A stretch of 64,000 nucleotides of DNA from Paraescarpia echinospica (GCA_020002185.1 CM034541.1:46697793-46761792), one strand, 5' to 3'. Shown: positions 1 to 9,993, counted from the stretch's first letter. A program made the numbers and translations. The notes: generated by a model not told the origin, from the letters alone.

Positions 1-70
1 TATGCTTTGACCAACACGTGTCACGAATTGAACTTAGATCAACTAGTTGGACAAACGAAACACTAATCTT

Positions 71-363
71 AACGTGTTATCGCGTCAAATCCTTCTTTTT
101 TCAGGAAAATAGACGTGTTATCGCGTCAATTCCTTCCTTTTTCAGGAAAATAGACGTGTTATTGCATCAATTCCTTCCTTTTTCAGGAAAATAGACGTGT
201 TATTGCATCAATTCCTTCCTTTTTCAGGAAAATAGACGTGTTATTGCATCAATTCCTTCCTTTTTCAGGAAAATAGACGTGTTATTGCATCAATTCCTTC
301 CTTTTTCAGGAAAATAGACGTGTTATCGCAGCAAATCCCTCCGTTTTCAGGAAAATAGACAAC
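71..363 (+). repeat. 41-bp tandem repeat, about 7 copies
   Basis: Units share a core GACGTGTTATTGCATCAATT followed by CCTTCCTTTTTCAGGAAAATA. The first and last units carry CGCG or CGCAGC in place of TGCATC. The same array is found inverted at 7320-7645. The period is not a multiple of three, so it does not keep a reading frame. Confidence 0.9.
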
Positions 364-484
364 TATAGACACGAGCTGTACAAACGAAACACTAACCTTA
401 GCCGAACACGTGACACGAATTGAACTCAGACCGACTAGCGGGCAAACGAAACACTATAGTTTCACCAATACGTGTCACGAATTG

Positions 485-1600
485 AACTTAGACCAACTAG
501 GCACATCACACGAGACTATGAGCGAGATATGTCACGAGACTTTCGGATGCACGTCACACGAGAGTACCGACGAGACAAGAGACGAGACTATGACCGATAT
601 ATGTTACGAGACTACGGATGACACATCACACGAGACCTCGGATGACACATCACACGAGATTACGGACGAGATATCACACGAGAATACCGACGAGACAAGA
701 GACGAGACTATGACCGAGATATGTCACGACATTACGGATGACACATCACACGAGACTACGGATGACACATCACACGAGAGTACCGACGAGACAAGAGACG
801 AGACTATGACCGAGATACGTCACGAGACTACGGATGGCACGAGACTACGGATGACACATCACACGAGAGTACCGACGAGACAAGAGACGAGACTATAACC
901 GAGATATGTCACGAGACTACGGATGACACATCACACGAGACTACGGATGACACGTCACACGAGAGTACCGACGAGACAAGAGACGAGACTATGACCGAGA
1001 TACGTCACGAGACTACGGATGACACACCACACGAGACTATGACCGAGATATGTCACGAGACTTCGGATGACATGTCTCACGAGAGTACGGATGATACATC
1101 ACACGAGACTTTGGATGATACATCACACGAGAGTACCGACGAGACAAGAGACGAGACTATGACCGAGATATGTCACGAGACTAAGGATGACACATCACAC
1201 GAGAGTACGGACGAGACAAGAGATATACTACGAGACACATCACACGAGACTACGGATGTCACATCACAAGAGAATACCGACGAGTCAAGAGACGAGACTA
1301 TGACCGAGATATGTCACGAGACTGTGGCCGAGATATGTCATGAGACTATGACCGAGATATGTCACGAGACTAAGGACGACACATCACACGAGAGTACGGA
1401 CGAGACAAGAGATATACTACGAGACACATCACACGAGACTACGGATGACACATCACACGAGAGTACCGACGAGACAATGTCCGAGATATATCACGAGACT
1501 AAGGATGATACATCATACGAGAGTACCGACGAGACTATGACCGAGATGTGTCAAGAGACTACGGATGACACGTCACACGAGTGTCCCGACGAGACACGAG
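485..1600 (+). repeat. 24-bp tandem repeat block (first block)
   Basis: The basic unit begins CACGAGACTACGGATGACAC and is 24 bp. Longer higher-order units insert a stretch coding for DETRDETMTEIC in the same frame. Because the units are multiples of three they stay open in one frame, giving translations built from HETTDDTS and HESTDETR. The two longest open runs are 410-898 and 991-1902. The frame is broken between them, there is no non-repetitive coding sequence on either side, and the same array exists in mirror image, so I treat it as non-coding satellite rather than a gene. Confidence 0.85.
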
Positions 1601-1780
1601 TTGTACAAACGAAACACTATGCTTTGACCAACACGTGTCACGAATTGAACTTAGACCAACTAGTGGTGCAAACGAAACACTATGCTTTGACCAATACACG
1701 GCACGAATTGAACTCAGGCCAACTAGTTGGACACACGAAACACTATGCTTTGACCAACACGCTGCACAAATTTTTCAATT
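1600..1780 (+). repeat. 63-bp tandem units, about 3 copies
   Basis: Units carry AACGAAACACTATGCTTTGA then CCAACACG, CACGAATTGAACT and CAACTAGT. The period is about 63 bp. The same family reappears at 1-65, 6105-6280, 7655-7735 and, most expanded, 8520-9115. Confidence 0.85.
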
Positions 1781-2186
1781 CGACGTGTTATCGCGTGAGA
1801 TTTGCTTCAAAAGGAAGCAAAGCAAAGCAAATAGGCGTGTTATCGCGTGAGATTTGCTTCAAAAGGAAGCAAAGCAAAGCAAATAGACGTGTTATCGCGT
1901 GAGATTTGCTTCAAAAGGAAGCAAAGCAAAGCAAATAGACGTGTTATCGCGTGAGATTTGCTTCAAAAGGAAGCAAAGCAAAGCAAATAGACGTGTTATC
2001 GCGTGAGATTTGCTTCAAAAGGAAGCAAAGCAAAGCAAATAGACGTGTTATTGTGTGAGATTTGCTTCAAAAGGAAGCAAAGCAAAGCAAATAGACGTGT
2101 TATCGCGTGAGATTTGCTTCAAAAGGAAGCAAAGCAAAGCAAATAGACGTGTTATCGCGTGAGATTTGCTTCAAAAGGAAGCAAAG
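1781..2186 (+). repeat. 52-bp tandem repeat, about 8 copies
   Basis: Unit core GACGTGTTATCGCGTGAGAT then TTGCTTCAAAAGGAAGCAAAGC. Each unit contains a small internal inverted repeat (GCTTC...GAAGC), so single strands of the array would form rows of hairpins. The start of the unit (GACGTGTTAT) is shared with the 41-bp family, so the two arrays probably diverged from one ancestor. Confidence 0.88.
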
Positions 2187-2290
2187 AACTCACTCACTCA
2201 CTCACTCACTCACTCACTCACTCACTCACCCTTCGTATCTGTTCACTCACTCACTCACTCACTCACTCACTCACTCACTAACATATCTGT
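2187..2290 (+). repeat. CTCA simple repeat with an interrupting CCTTCGTATCTG unit
   Basis: Two runs of (CTCA)n are separated by CCCTTCGTATCTGTT. In the right arm the corresponding tract (5520-5745) has grown to a 25-bp minisatellite made of the same pieces, showing how the longer unit arose. Confidence 0.85.
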
Positions 2291-2780
2291 ACTGAAACGA
2301 GACTACGGATGACACATCACACGAGAGTACCGACGAGACAATGTCCGAGATATATCACGAGACTACGGATGATACATCACACGAGACTACGAGTGGTGTG
2401 TCTAATGTTCACGAGACTTCGGATGACACATCACACGAGAGTACCGACGAGACAAGAGACGAGACTATGGCCGAGATATGTTACGAGACTACGGATGACA
2501 CATCACACGAGACTACGGATGACACATCACACGAGAGTACCGACGAGACAAGAGACGAGACTATGTCCGAGATATGTCACGAGACTATGACCGAGATATG
2601 TCACGAGACTATGGCCGAGATATTTCACGAGACTACGATCGAGACTACGGATGACACATCACACGAGAGTACGGACGAGACAAGAGATATGCTACGAGAC
2701 TACGGATGACACATCACACGAGACTACGGATGTCACATCACACGAGAGTACGGACGAGACAAGAGATACGCCACGAGACA
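2290..2780 (+). repeat. 24-bp tandem repeat block (second block)
   Basis: Same family as 485-1600, with the same open frame (2341-2709). It is followed directly by the unique inner part of the arm. Confidence 0.85.
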
Positions 2781-2789
2781 TTCAAAGAG

Positions 2790-3732
2790 GTGACCATCAT
2801 GGTTTCCGACGCCACTCAACGGACACCAATGTAATTAGTCAGAGTATAACCATCTATCGATCATGATAGTTCTCTATTCGTTGACACACATATTCGTTGG
2901 GAATAGCGGAAGCGTAGAGGCCGCCATGTCAGGTCGCCATGCCATTCAAATAACTTCCGGTACTACGTTACTTCCGACGTAGCGTCCCTAGTAGAGGCCG
3001 CCATGACAGTCAAGTGACTTCCGGTACCACGTCACTTCCGGCGTAGAGACCCCCTAGTGGATAATCGGAGTACTACGTCACATACGCCCATAGCAAGCGA
3101 ATTTGAAAACTGCTATGATCGAAAACGACTATGTCAATAACATGTAAAGACAACCACCTGACAGGACTTCATTCAATGAGGTGCCAAACATCACATACCT
3201 TCATGTCAAGAGACGATCATCTGTTCGGATTCACGTCCAACGAGGCGACCATAGGACTCGTATGAGGTATCGCTTCTTTTAATGGAAAACATATGTATAT
3301 GAAGCAGCCGTCTTTTCAACGTAACAATTCCATATTTTCAAATAGTGCGAGCGACCAGATACGATACGACCTTCTCGAGAGTCGAAAAAGGAAAGACCAG
3401 AATCGTCGGAAGCACGGTATATACACTAGTTTTCGGCGTGATCTCATTTGCATAATCAATCAGACCGAACGTACATCACGTGACTTCCCTTAACACAAAA
3501 ACTGTGCACGTTCATGAGACAGGCGACATCTGATGGCCCCAACGGATAGCAATGTAACTACTCCTCAGAATAACGCCAACTACCGGCCATGATAGACCTC
3601 TATTCGTTGACACACTTCCGGGAATACCGGAAGCGTAGAGACCGCCATGACAGTCAAGTAACTTCCGGTGCGACGTCACTTCCGGTGTAGCGCCCCTAGC
3701 GGATAATCGGAGTACTACGTCACATGGTGGCG
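2790..3732 (+). other. Unique inner part of the left arm, with repeated promoter-like motifs
   Basis: Three diverged copies of a roughly 80-bp module (about 2918-2990, 2995-3075 and 3640-3725) each carry two ACTTCCGG ETS-type cores flanking a GTCACTTCC or GACGTCA CRE-like core, next to GCCGCCATGAC (YY1-like) and CTAGNGGATAATCGGAG. The inner end (3726-3743) reads as a CTCF-like site on the minus strand. A repeated cluster of such sites in both arms would give divergent promoter activity, but this is inference from short motifs. Confidence 0.4.
3293..3493 (+). CDS. Possible 66-codon open frame in the left foldback arm, not recognised
   Basis: An ATG-started frame of 66 codons lies in the unique inner arm and is identical in the right arm (4156-4356, minus). 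It is basic, without a visible signal peptide, membrane segment or known motif. Identity between arms follows from the near-identity of the DNA and does not by itself show selection. It may be chance; I list it only because it is the only non-repetitive frame inside the element. Confidence 0.15.
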   Translation: MYMKQPSFQRNNSIFSNSASDQIRYDLLESRKRKDQNRRKHGIYTSFRRDLICIINQTERTSRDFP

Positions 3733-3916
3733 CCATCTAGCGGTTAAAAATATATAATTAGGTTAGCTAGAGACAAAACGTTGGGGTTAACCTCGCGAAA
3801 ATTTTAACAACAACCACTAAAGTGGTTGTATAAATTTTCTGAAAATTTTCTGTTTTTGTCCCAGAGGGACAAAAACATTAAATTTTCGCGACCATGTGAC
3901 GTAGTACTCCGATTTT
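3733..3916. repeat. Loop between the two foldback arms
   Basis: These 184 bp are unpaired at the scale of the arms. They are AT-rich and contain two small hairpins of their own: an inverted repeat of CAACCACT around 3811-3830 and one of GTTTTTGTCCC around 3850-3875. The last part repeats the arm motif containing ATGTGACGTAGTACTCC just before the right arm begins, suggesting that a few dozen bases were duplicated when the palindrome formed. No gene is seen. Confidence 0.75.
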
Positions 3917-4155
3917 CGCCACCATGTGACGTAGTACTCCGATTATCCGCTAGGGGCGCTACACCGGAAGTGACGTCGCACCGGAAGTTACTTGACTGTC
4001 ATGGCGGTCTCTACGCTTCCGGTATTCCCGGAAGTGTGTCAACGAATAGAGGTCTATCATGGCCGGTAGTTGGCGTTATTCTGAGGAGTAGTTACATTGC
4101 TATCCGTTGGGGCCATCAGATGTCGCCTGTCTCATGAACGTGCACAGTTTTTGTG

Positions 4156-4356
4156 TTAAGGGAAGTCACGTGATGTACGTTCGGTCTGATTGATTATGCA
4201 AATGAGATCACGCCGAAAACTAGTGTATATACCGTGCTTCCGACGATTCTGGTCTTTCCTTTTTCGACTCTCGAGAAGGTCGTATCGTATCTGGTCGCTC
4301 GCACTATTTGAAAATATGGAATTGTTACGTTGAAAAGACGGCTGCTTCATATACAT
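4156..4356 (-). CDS. Mirror copy of the 66-codon open frame in the right arm
   Basis: Encodes the same peptide as 3293-3493 on the opposite strand. The same reservations apply. Confidence 0.15.
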   Translation of the reverse strand: MYMKQPSFQRNNSIFSNSASDQIRYDLLESRKRKDQNRRKHGIYTSFRRDLICIINQTERTSRDFP

Positions 4357-4869
4357 ATGTTTTCCATTAAAAGAAGCGATACCTCATACGAGTCCTATGG
4401 TCGCCTCGTTGGACGTGAATCCGAACAGATGATCGTCTCTTGACATGAAGGTATGTGATGTTTGGCACCTCATTGAATGAAGTCCTGTCAGGTGGTTGTC
4501 TTTACATGTTATTGACATAGTCGTTTTCGATCATAGCAGTTTTCAAATTCGCTTGCTATGGGCGTATGTGACGTAGTACTCCGATTATCCACTAGGGGGT
4601 CTCTACGCCGGAAGTGACGTGGTACCGGAAGTCACTTGACTGTCATGGCGGCCTCTACTAGGGACGCTACGTCGGAAGTAACGTAGTACCGGAAGTTATT
4701 TGAATGGCATGGCGACCTGACATGGCGGCCTCTACGCTTCCGCTATTCCCAACGAATATGTGTGTCAACGAATGGAGAACTATCATGATCGATAGATGGT
4801 TATACTCTGACTAATTACATTGGTGTCCGTTGAGTGGCGTCGGAAACCATGATGGTCACCTCTTTGAAT

Positions 4870-5510
4870 GTCTCGTGGCGTATCTCTTGTCTCGTCCGTA
4901 CTCTCGTGTGATTTGACATCCGTAGTCTCGTGTGATGTGTCATCCGTAGTCTCGTAGCATATCTCTTGTCTCGTCGGTACTCTCGTGTGATGTGTCATCC
5001 GTAGTCTCGATCGTAGTCTCGTGAAATATCTCGGCCATAGTCTCGTGACATATCTCGGTCATAGTCTCGTGACATATCTCGGACATAGTCTCGTCTCTTG
5101 TCTCGTCGGTACTCTCGTGTGATGTGTCATCCGTAGTCTCGTGTGATGTGTCATCCGTAGTCTCGTAACATATCTCGGCCATAGTCTCGTCTCTTGTCTC
5201 GTCGGTACTCTCGTGTGATGTGTCATCCGAAGTCTCGTGAACATTAGACACACCACTCGTAGTCTCGTGTGATGTATCATCCGTAGTCTCGTGATATATC
5301 TCGGACATTGTCTCGTCGGTACTCTCGTGTGCTGTGTCATCCGTAGTCTCGTGTGATGTGACATCCGTAGTCTCGTGATATATCTCGGTCATAATCTCGT
5401 CTCTTGTCTCGTCGGTAGTCTCGTGTGATGTGACATCCGTAGTCTCGTGGTATATCTCGGTCATAGTCTCGTCTCGTCGGTACTCTCGTGTGATGTTTGC
5501 GCAGCGTGTT
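4870..5510 (-). repeat. 24-bp tandem repeat block of the right arm (inner)
   Basis: Reverse complement of the family at 2290-2780, with additional units next to 5300-5500 that the left arm lacks. Units appear here as GTCTCGTGTGATGTGTCATC. Confidence 0.85.
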
Positions 5511-5519
5511 GGTCAAAGC

Positions 5520-5745
5520 ATAGTGTAATGAGTGCGTGAGTGAGTGAACAGATACGAAGGGTGAGTGAGTGAACAGATACGAAGGGTGAGTGAGTGAGTG
5601 AATGAGTGAGTGAACATATACGAAGGGTGAGTGAGTGAACAGATACGAAGGATGAGTGAGTGAGTGAACAGATACGAAGGGTGAGTGAGTGAACAGACAC
5701 GAAGGGTGAGTGAGTGAACAGACACGAAGGGTGAGTGAGTGGCTT
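5520..5745 (-). repeat. 25-bp minisatellite derived from the CTCA tract
   Basis: About eight units of (GTGA)n followed by ACAGATACGAAGG. Only one such interruption exists at the mirror position in the left arm, so the array expanded after the palindrome formed, or contracted on the left. Confidence 0.85.
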
Positions 5746-6100
5746 TGCTTCCTTTTGAAGCAAATCTCACTCGATAACACGTCTATTTGCTTTGCTTTGC
5801 TTCCTTTTGAAGCAAATCTCACGCGATAACACGTCTATTTGCTTTGCTTTGCTTCCTTTTGAAGCAAATCTCACACAATAACACGTTATTTGCTTTGCTT
5901 TGCTTCCTTTTGAATCAAATCTCACGCGATAACACGCCTATTTGCTTTGCTTTGCTTCCTTTTGAAGCAAATCTCACGCGATAACACGCCTATTTGCTTT
6001 GCTTTGCTTCCTTTTGAAGCAAATCTTACGCGATAACACGTCTATTTGCTTTGCTTTGCTTCCTTTTGAAGCAAATCTCACGCGATAACACGTCGAATTG
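5745..6100 (-). repeat. 52-bp tandem repeat, right arm
   Basis: Mirror of 1781-2186, with units reading CTTCCTTTTGAAGCAAATCTC and ending in AACACGTCTATTTGC. Confidence 0.88.
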
Positions 6101-6104
6101 AAAA

Positions 6105-7200
6105 ATTTGTGCAGCGTGTTGGTCAAAGCATAGTGTTTCGTGTGTCCAACTAGTTGGTCTGAGTTCAATTCGTGCCGTGTATTGGTCAAAGCATAGTGTT
6201 TCGTTTGCACCACTAGTTGGTCTAAGTTCAATTCGTGACACGTGTTGGTCAAAGCATAGTGTTTCGTTTGTACAACTCGTGTCTCGTCGGGACTCTCGTG
6301 TGACGTGTCATCCGTAGTCTCGTGACACATCTCGGTCATTGTCTCGTCGGTACTCTCGTATGATGTATCATCCTTAGTCTCGTGATATATCTCGGACATT
6401 GTCTCGTCGGTACTCTCGTGTGATGTGTCATCCGTAGTCTCGTGTGATGTGTCTCGTAGTATATCTCTTGTCTCGTCCGTACTCTCGTGTGATGTGTCAT
6501 CCTTAGTCTCGTGACATATCTCGGTCATAGTCTCGTCTCTTGTCTCGTCGGTACTCTCGTGTGATGTATCATCCAAAGTCTCGTGTGATGTATCATCCGT
6601 ACTCTCGTGAGACATGTCATCCGAAGTCTCGTGACATATCTCGGTCATAGTCTCGTGTGGTGTGTCATCCGTAGTCTCGTGACGTATCTCGGTCATAGTC
6701 TCGTCTCTTGTCTCGTCGGTACTCTCGTGTGACGTGTCATCCGTAGTCTCGTGTGATGTGTCATCCGTAGTCTCGTGACATATCTCGGTTATAGTCTCGT
6801 CTCTTGTCTCGTCGGTACTCTCGTGTGATGTGTCATCCGTAGTCTCGTGCCATCCGTAGTCTCGTGACGTATCTCGGTCATAGTCTCGTCTCTTGTCTCG
6901 TCGGTACTCTCGTGTGACGTGTCATACGAAGTCTCGTGTGATGTGTCATCCGTAATCTCGTGACATATCTCGGTCATAGTCTCGTCTCTTGTCTCGACGG
7001 TATTCTCGTGTGATATCTCGTCCGTAATCTCGTGTGATGTGTCATCCGTAGTCTCGTGTGATGTGTCATCCGTAGTCTCGTAACATATATCGGTCATAGT
7101 CTCGTCTCTTGTCTCGTCGGTACTCTCGTGTGACGTGCATCCGAAGTCTCGTGACATATCTCGCTCATAGTCTCGTGTGATGTGCCTAGTTGGTCTAAGT
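6105..7200 (-). repeat. 63-bp units and 24-bp array, right arm
   Basis: Mirror of 485-1780. About 6105-6280 holds the 63-bp units and 6280-7180 the 24-bp family; the open frame of the left arm is again present on the minus strand (5974-6696). Confidence 0.85.
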
Positions 7201-7319
7201 TCAATTCGTGACACGTATTGGTCAAACTATAGTGTTTCGTTTGCCCGCTAGTCGGTCTGAGTTCAATTCGTGTCACGTGTTCGGCTAAGGTTAGTGTTTC
7301 GTTTGTACAGCTCGTGTCT

Positions 7320-7645
7320 ATAGTTGTCTATTTTCCTGAAAACGGAGGGATTTGCTGCGATAACACGTCTATTTTCCTGAAAAAGGAAGGAATTGATGCA
7401 ATAACATGTCTATTTTCCTGAAAAAGGAAGGAATTGATGCAATAACACGTCTATTTTCCTGAAAAAGGAAGGAATTGATGCAATAACACGTCTATTTTCC
7501 TGAAAAAGGAAGGAATTGATGCTATTTTCCTAAAAAAGGAAGGAATTGAGGCAATAACACGTCTATTTTCCTGAAAAAGGAAGGAATTGACGCGATAACA
7601 CGTCTATTTTCCTGAAAAAAGAAGGATTTGACGCGATAACACGTT
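7320..7645 (-). repeat. 41-bp tandem repeat, right arm
   Basis: Mirror of 71-363. One unit near 7515-7535 is truncated, and the copy number differs from the left arm. Confidence 0.88.
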
Positions 7646-7734
7646 AAGATTAGTGTTTCGTTTGTCCAACTAGTTGATCTAAGTTCAATTCGTGACACGT
7701 GTTGGTCAAAGCATAGTGTTTCGTTTGTACAACT

Positions 7735-8515
7735 CGTGTCTCGTCGGTACTCTCGTGTGATGTGTCATCCGTAGTCTCGTGACATATCTCGGTCATAGTC
7801 TCGTCTCTTTTCTCGTCGGTACTCTTGTGTGACGTGTCATCCGTAGTCTCGTGACGTATCTCGGTCATAGTCTCGTCTCTTGTCTCGTCGGTACTCTCGT
7901 GTGACGTGTCATACGAAGTCTCGTGTGATGGAGCATCCGTAGTCCCGTGACATATCTCGGTCATAGTTTCGTCTCTTGTCTCGTTGGTACTCTCGTGTGA
8001 CGTGTCATCCGTAGTCTCGTGTGATGTGTCATCCGTAGTCTCGTGACATATCTCGGTCATAGTCTCGTCTCTTGTCTCGTCGGTACTCTCGTGTGATGTG
8101 TCATCCGTAGTCTCATGTCATCCGTAGTCTCGTGACGTATCTCGGTCATAGTCTCGTCTCTTGTCTCGTCGGTACTCTTGTGTGACGTGTCATACGAAGT
8201 CTCGTGTGATGTGGCATCCGTAGTCCCGTGACATATCTCGGTCATAGTTTCGTCTCTTGTCTCGTTGGTACTCTCGTGTGACGTGTCATCCGTAGTCTCG
8301 TGTGATGTGTCATCCGTAGTCTCGTGACATATCTCGGTCATAGTCTCGTCTCTTGTCTCGTCGGTACTCTCGTGTGATGTGTCATCCGTAGTCTCGTGTC
8401 ATCCGTAGTCTCTTGACGTATCTCGGTCATAGTCTCGTCTCTTGTCTCGTCGGTACTCTCGTGTGACGTGCATCCGAAGTCTCGTGACATATCTCGGTCA
8501 TAGTCTCGTGTGATG
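7735..8515 (-). repeat. 24-bp array outside the paired part of the arm
   Basis: Two near-identical blocks of about 300 bp (starting near 7755 and 8060) show higher-order duplication of groups of 24-bp units, including a shared variant TAGTCCCGTGACATATCTCG. Confidence 0.85.
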
Positions 8516-8519
8516 TGCC

Positions 8520-9115
8520 TAGTTGATCTAAGTTCAATTCGTGACACGTGTTGGTCAAAGCATAGTGTTTCGTTAGTCCAACTAGTTGATCTAAGTCCAA
8601 TTCGTGACACGTGTTGGTCAAAGCATAGTGTTTCGTTTGTCCAACTAGTTGATCTAAGTCCAATTCGTGACACGTGTTGGTCAAAGCATAGTGTTTCGTT
8701 TGCACAACTAGTTGGTCTGAGTTCGATGTTCGATTCGTTCAGCGTGTTGGTCAAAGCATAGTGTTTCGTTTGTGTGACTAGTTGATCTGAGTTCAATTTG
8801 TGACATGTGTTGATCAAAGAATAGTGTTTCGTTTGTCCAACTAGTTGGTCTGAGTTCAATTCGTGCAGTGTAATCGGTTAAGTTTCTGTTTCGTTTACGC
8901 AACTAGTTGATCTGAGTTCGATTCGTGTCGTGTGTTGGTCAAAGCATAGTGTTTCGTTTGCACCACTAGTTGGTCTGAGTTCAATTTGTGCAGCGTAATC
9001 GGTTAAGTTTCTGTTTCGTTTACGCAACTAGTTGGTCTGAGTCCGTTTCGTGCCGTGTGTTGGTCAAAGCATAGTGTTTCGTTTGCACCACTAGTTGGTC
9101 TGAGTACATTAACAT
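8520..9115 (-). repeat. 63-bp tandem array, about 9 units
   Basis: Units repeat every 63 bp where cleanest (for example AGTTGATCTA at 8521 and 8584). Later units alternate with a variant containing GTAATCGGTTAAGTTTCTG. Confidence 0.88.
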
Positions 9116-9260
9116 CTCTGTACTGAACTACACAGACATGAGTGGTTAACATATCTGTACTGAACTACACAGAAATAAGTGGCTATCATCTCTACTGAAC
9201 TACACAGACATAAGTGGCTATCATCTCTACTGAACTACACAGACATACATCATCTTCCAA
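9110..9260 (+). repeat. About 37-bp tandem repeat, 4 copies
   Basis: Units contain ACTGAACTACACAGACATAA then GTGGCTATCATCTCT. They are unrelated to the foldback arrays and mark its right border. Confidence 0.8.
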
Positions 9261-9357
9261 AATGTAAGATATAATGACCACAAAAAACAGACGCAGGTCT
9301 TTTATAACAGTTCGACAGAACATAAAGGTCACGTGGTCGTGCCGAACGAACATTTGT

Positions 9358-9784
9358 CCACTAGGGGGTGATGTTTGTAGTTCGTGATGTATCCGTCAGG
9401 GGGCTCTATTGCACGCAAGCGTGCAAGAGACACGAATATTTGCATTACTCCTACATTTACTTCACAACTTGTCCACAAGATGGCACCACTTGCATAATTA
9501 ATCCCGAAAAATACCGATAGGGGGCGCCGCGGGGGTAAATATAGTTTAGTTCCAAAAAATTCCGCTAGGTGGCGCTGATTTGGTCCATTATCTATCCGCT
9601 AGGTGGCGCTGTTCCAGTTAACCAACTATCCACCAGGGGGAGCTATTTTAATTCACCAACTATCCGTCAGGGGGCGCTTTTATAGTTTTGGCGGGAAATA
9701 ATTTTTGGCGGGAAATAATTTTAGTTCACCAACTATCCGTCAGGGGGCACTATTTTAGTTCCGAAAAATTCCGATAGGGGCGCC
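9358..9784 (+). promoter_or_regulatory. Array of nine CTCF-like motifs in one orientation
   Basis: Motifs start at 9358, 9393, 9514, 9562, 9596, 9630, 9664, 9737 and 9771. Each fits CCNNNAGGNGGCGCT loosely; the best are CCGCTAGGTGGCGCT (9562, 9596), CCACCAGGGGGAGCT (9630) and CCGTCAGGGGGCGCT (9664). Four successive ones are exactly 34 bp apart, as are the last two, so this is a decayed 34-bp tandem repeat whose conserved part is the motif. The match to the bilaterian CTCF core is seen in the sequence; binding is inference, and the motif may instead be an internal repeat of a mobile element. Confidence 0.55.
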
Positions 9785-9787
9785 ACG

Positions 9788-9962
9788 TGACCTTGACCTA
9801 CATCCGGGTACTTGACATTGAAGGTCATTTGCATAATTAGCCACGCCCACAATGCCCAGCTCGATCCTGATTGGTCAATTCAACTTTACCCACAATGCCT
9901 AGCTCGCTTCTGATTGGTCAACTGTATAACTAACCACGCTCACAATGCCCAAATAAGGGCAT
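9788..9962 (+). promoter_or_regulatory. Promoter-like motif cluster
   Basis: In order there are a CACGTG E-box overlapping TGACCTTGAC (an ERR/SF-1 type half-site in reverse), a second TGAAGGTCA, a CCACGCCCA GC-type box and two CTGATTGGTCAA CCAAT-type boxes. No TATA box or gene start follows that I can support. Short motifs alone are weak evidence. Confidence 0.3.
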
Positions 9963-9993
9963 TTATGCAAATGAGGCGACCTCATTTGCATAA
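9963..9993. promoter_or_regulatory. Perfect palindrome of two facing octamer motifs
   Basis: The 14-bp arm TTATGCAAATGAGG is repeated in reverse complement after a 3-bp spacer. Each arm contains ATGCAAAT, the octamer bound by POU-domain factors. Confidence 0.5.

Larger units (their letters stand above)
1..3732 (+). repeat. Left arm of a giant inverted repeat (foldback)
   Basis: The sequence is repeated in reverse complement from 3917 rightward; paired positions near the centre sum to 7649. The inner 950 bp of unique sequence is almost identical between arms (one substitution seen in about 140 bp compared near 2781-2920), while the outer tandem arrays differ in copy number. In order the arm holds a 41-bp array, a 24-bp array, 63-bp units, a 52-bp array, a CTCA tract, a second 24-bp array and the unique inner part. 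Position 1 pairs with about 7713, so the arm runs past the left edge of the window. No transposase is seen. A foldback transposon, a satellite-derived palindrome or a palindromic assembly error would all look like this; the differences between arms argue against simple read-through of a single molecule. Confidence 0.9.
3917..7713 (-). repeat. Right arm of the giant inverted repeat
   Basis: Reverse complement of 1-3732. Relative to the left arm it has an expanded tract of 25-bp units (GTGAGTGAGTGAACAGATAC core) at 5520-5745 and extra 24-bp units between about 5290 and 5500. The paired coordinate sum drifts from 7649 to about 7687 at the outer end because of these copy-number changes. The identical 66-codon open frame of the left arm reappears here at 4156-4356. 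Confidence 0.9.
7714..9118 (-). repeat. Outer extension of the right foldback arm
   Basis: This continues the same repeat families: 24-bp units to about 8515, then 63-bp units to about 9115. Its partner would lie to the left of this window. The change to a different, 37-bp repeat at about 9120 is the best candidate for the right end of the element. Confidence 0.7.
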
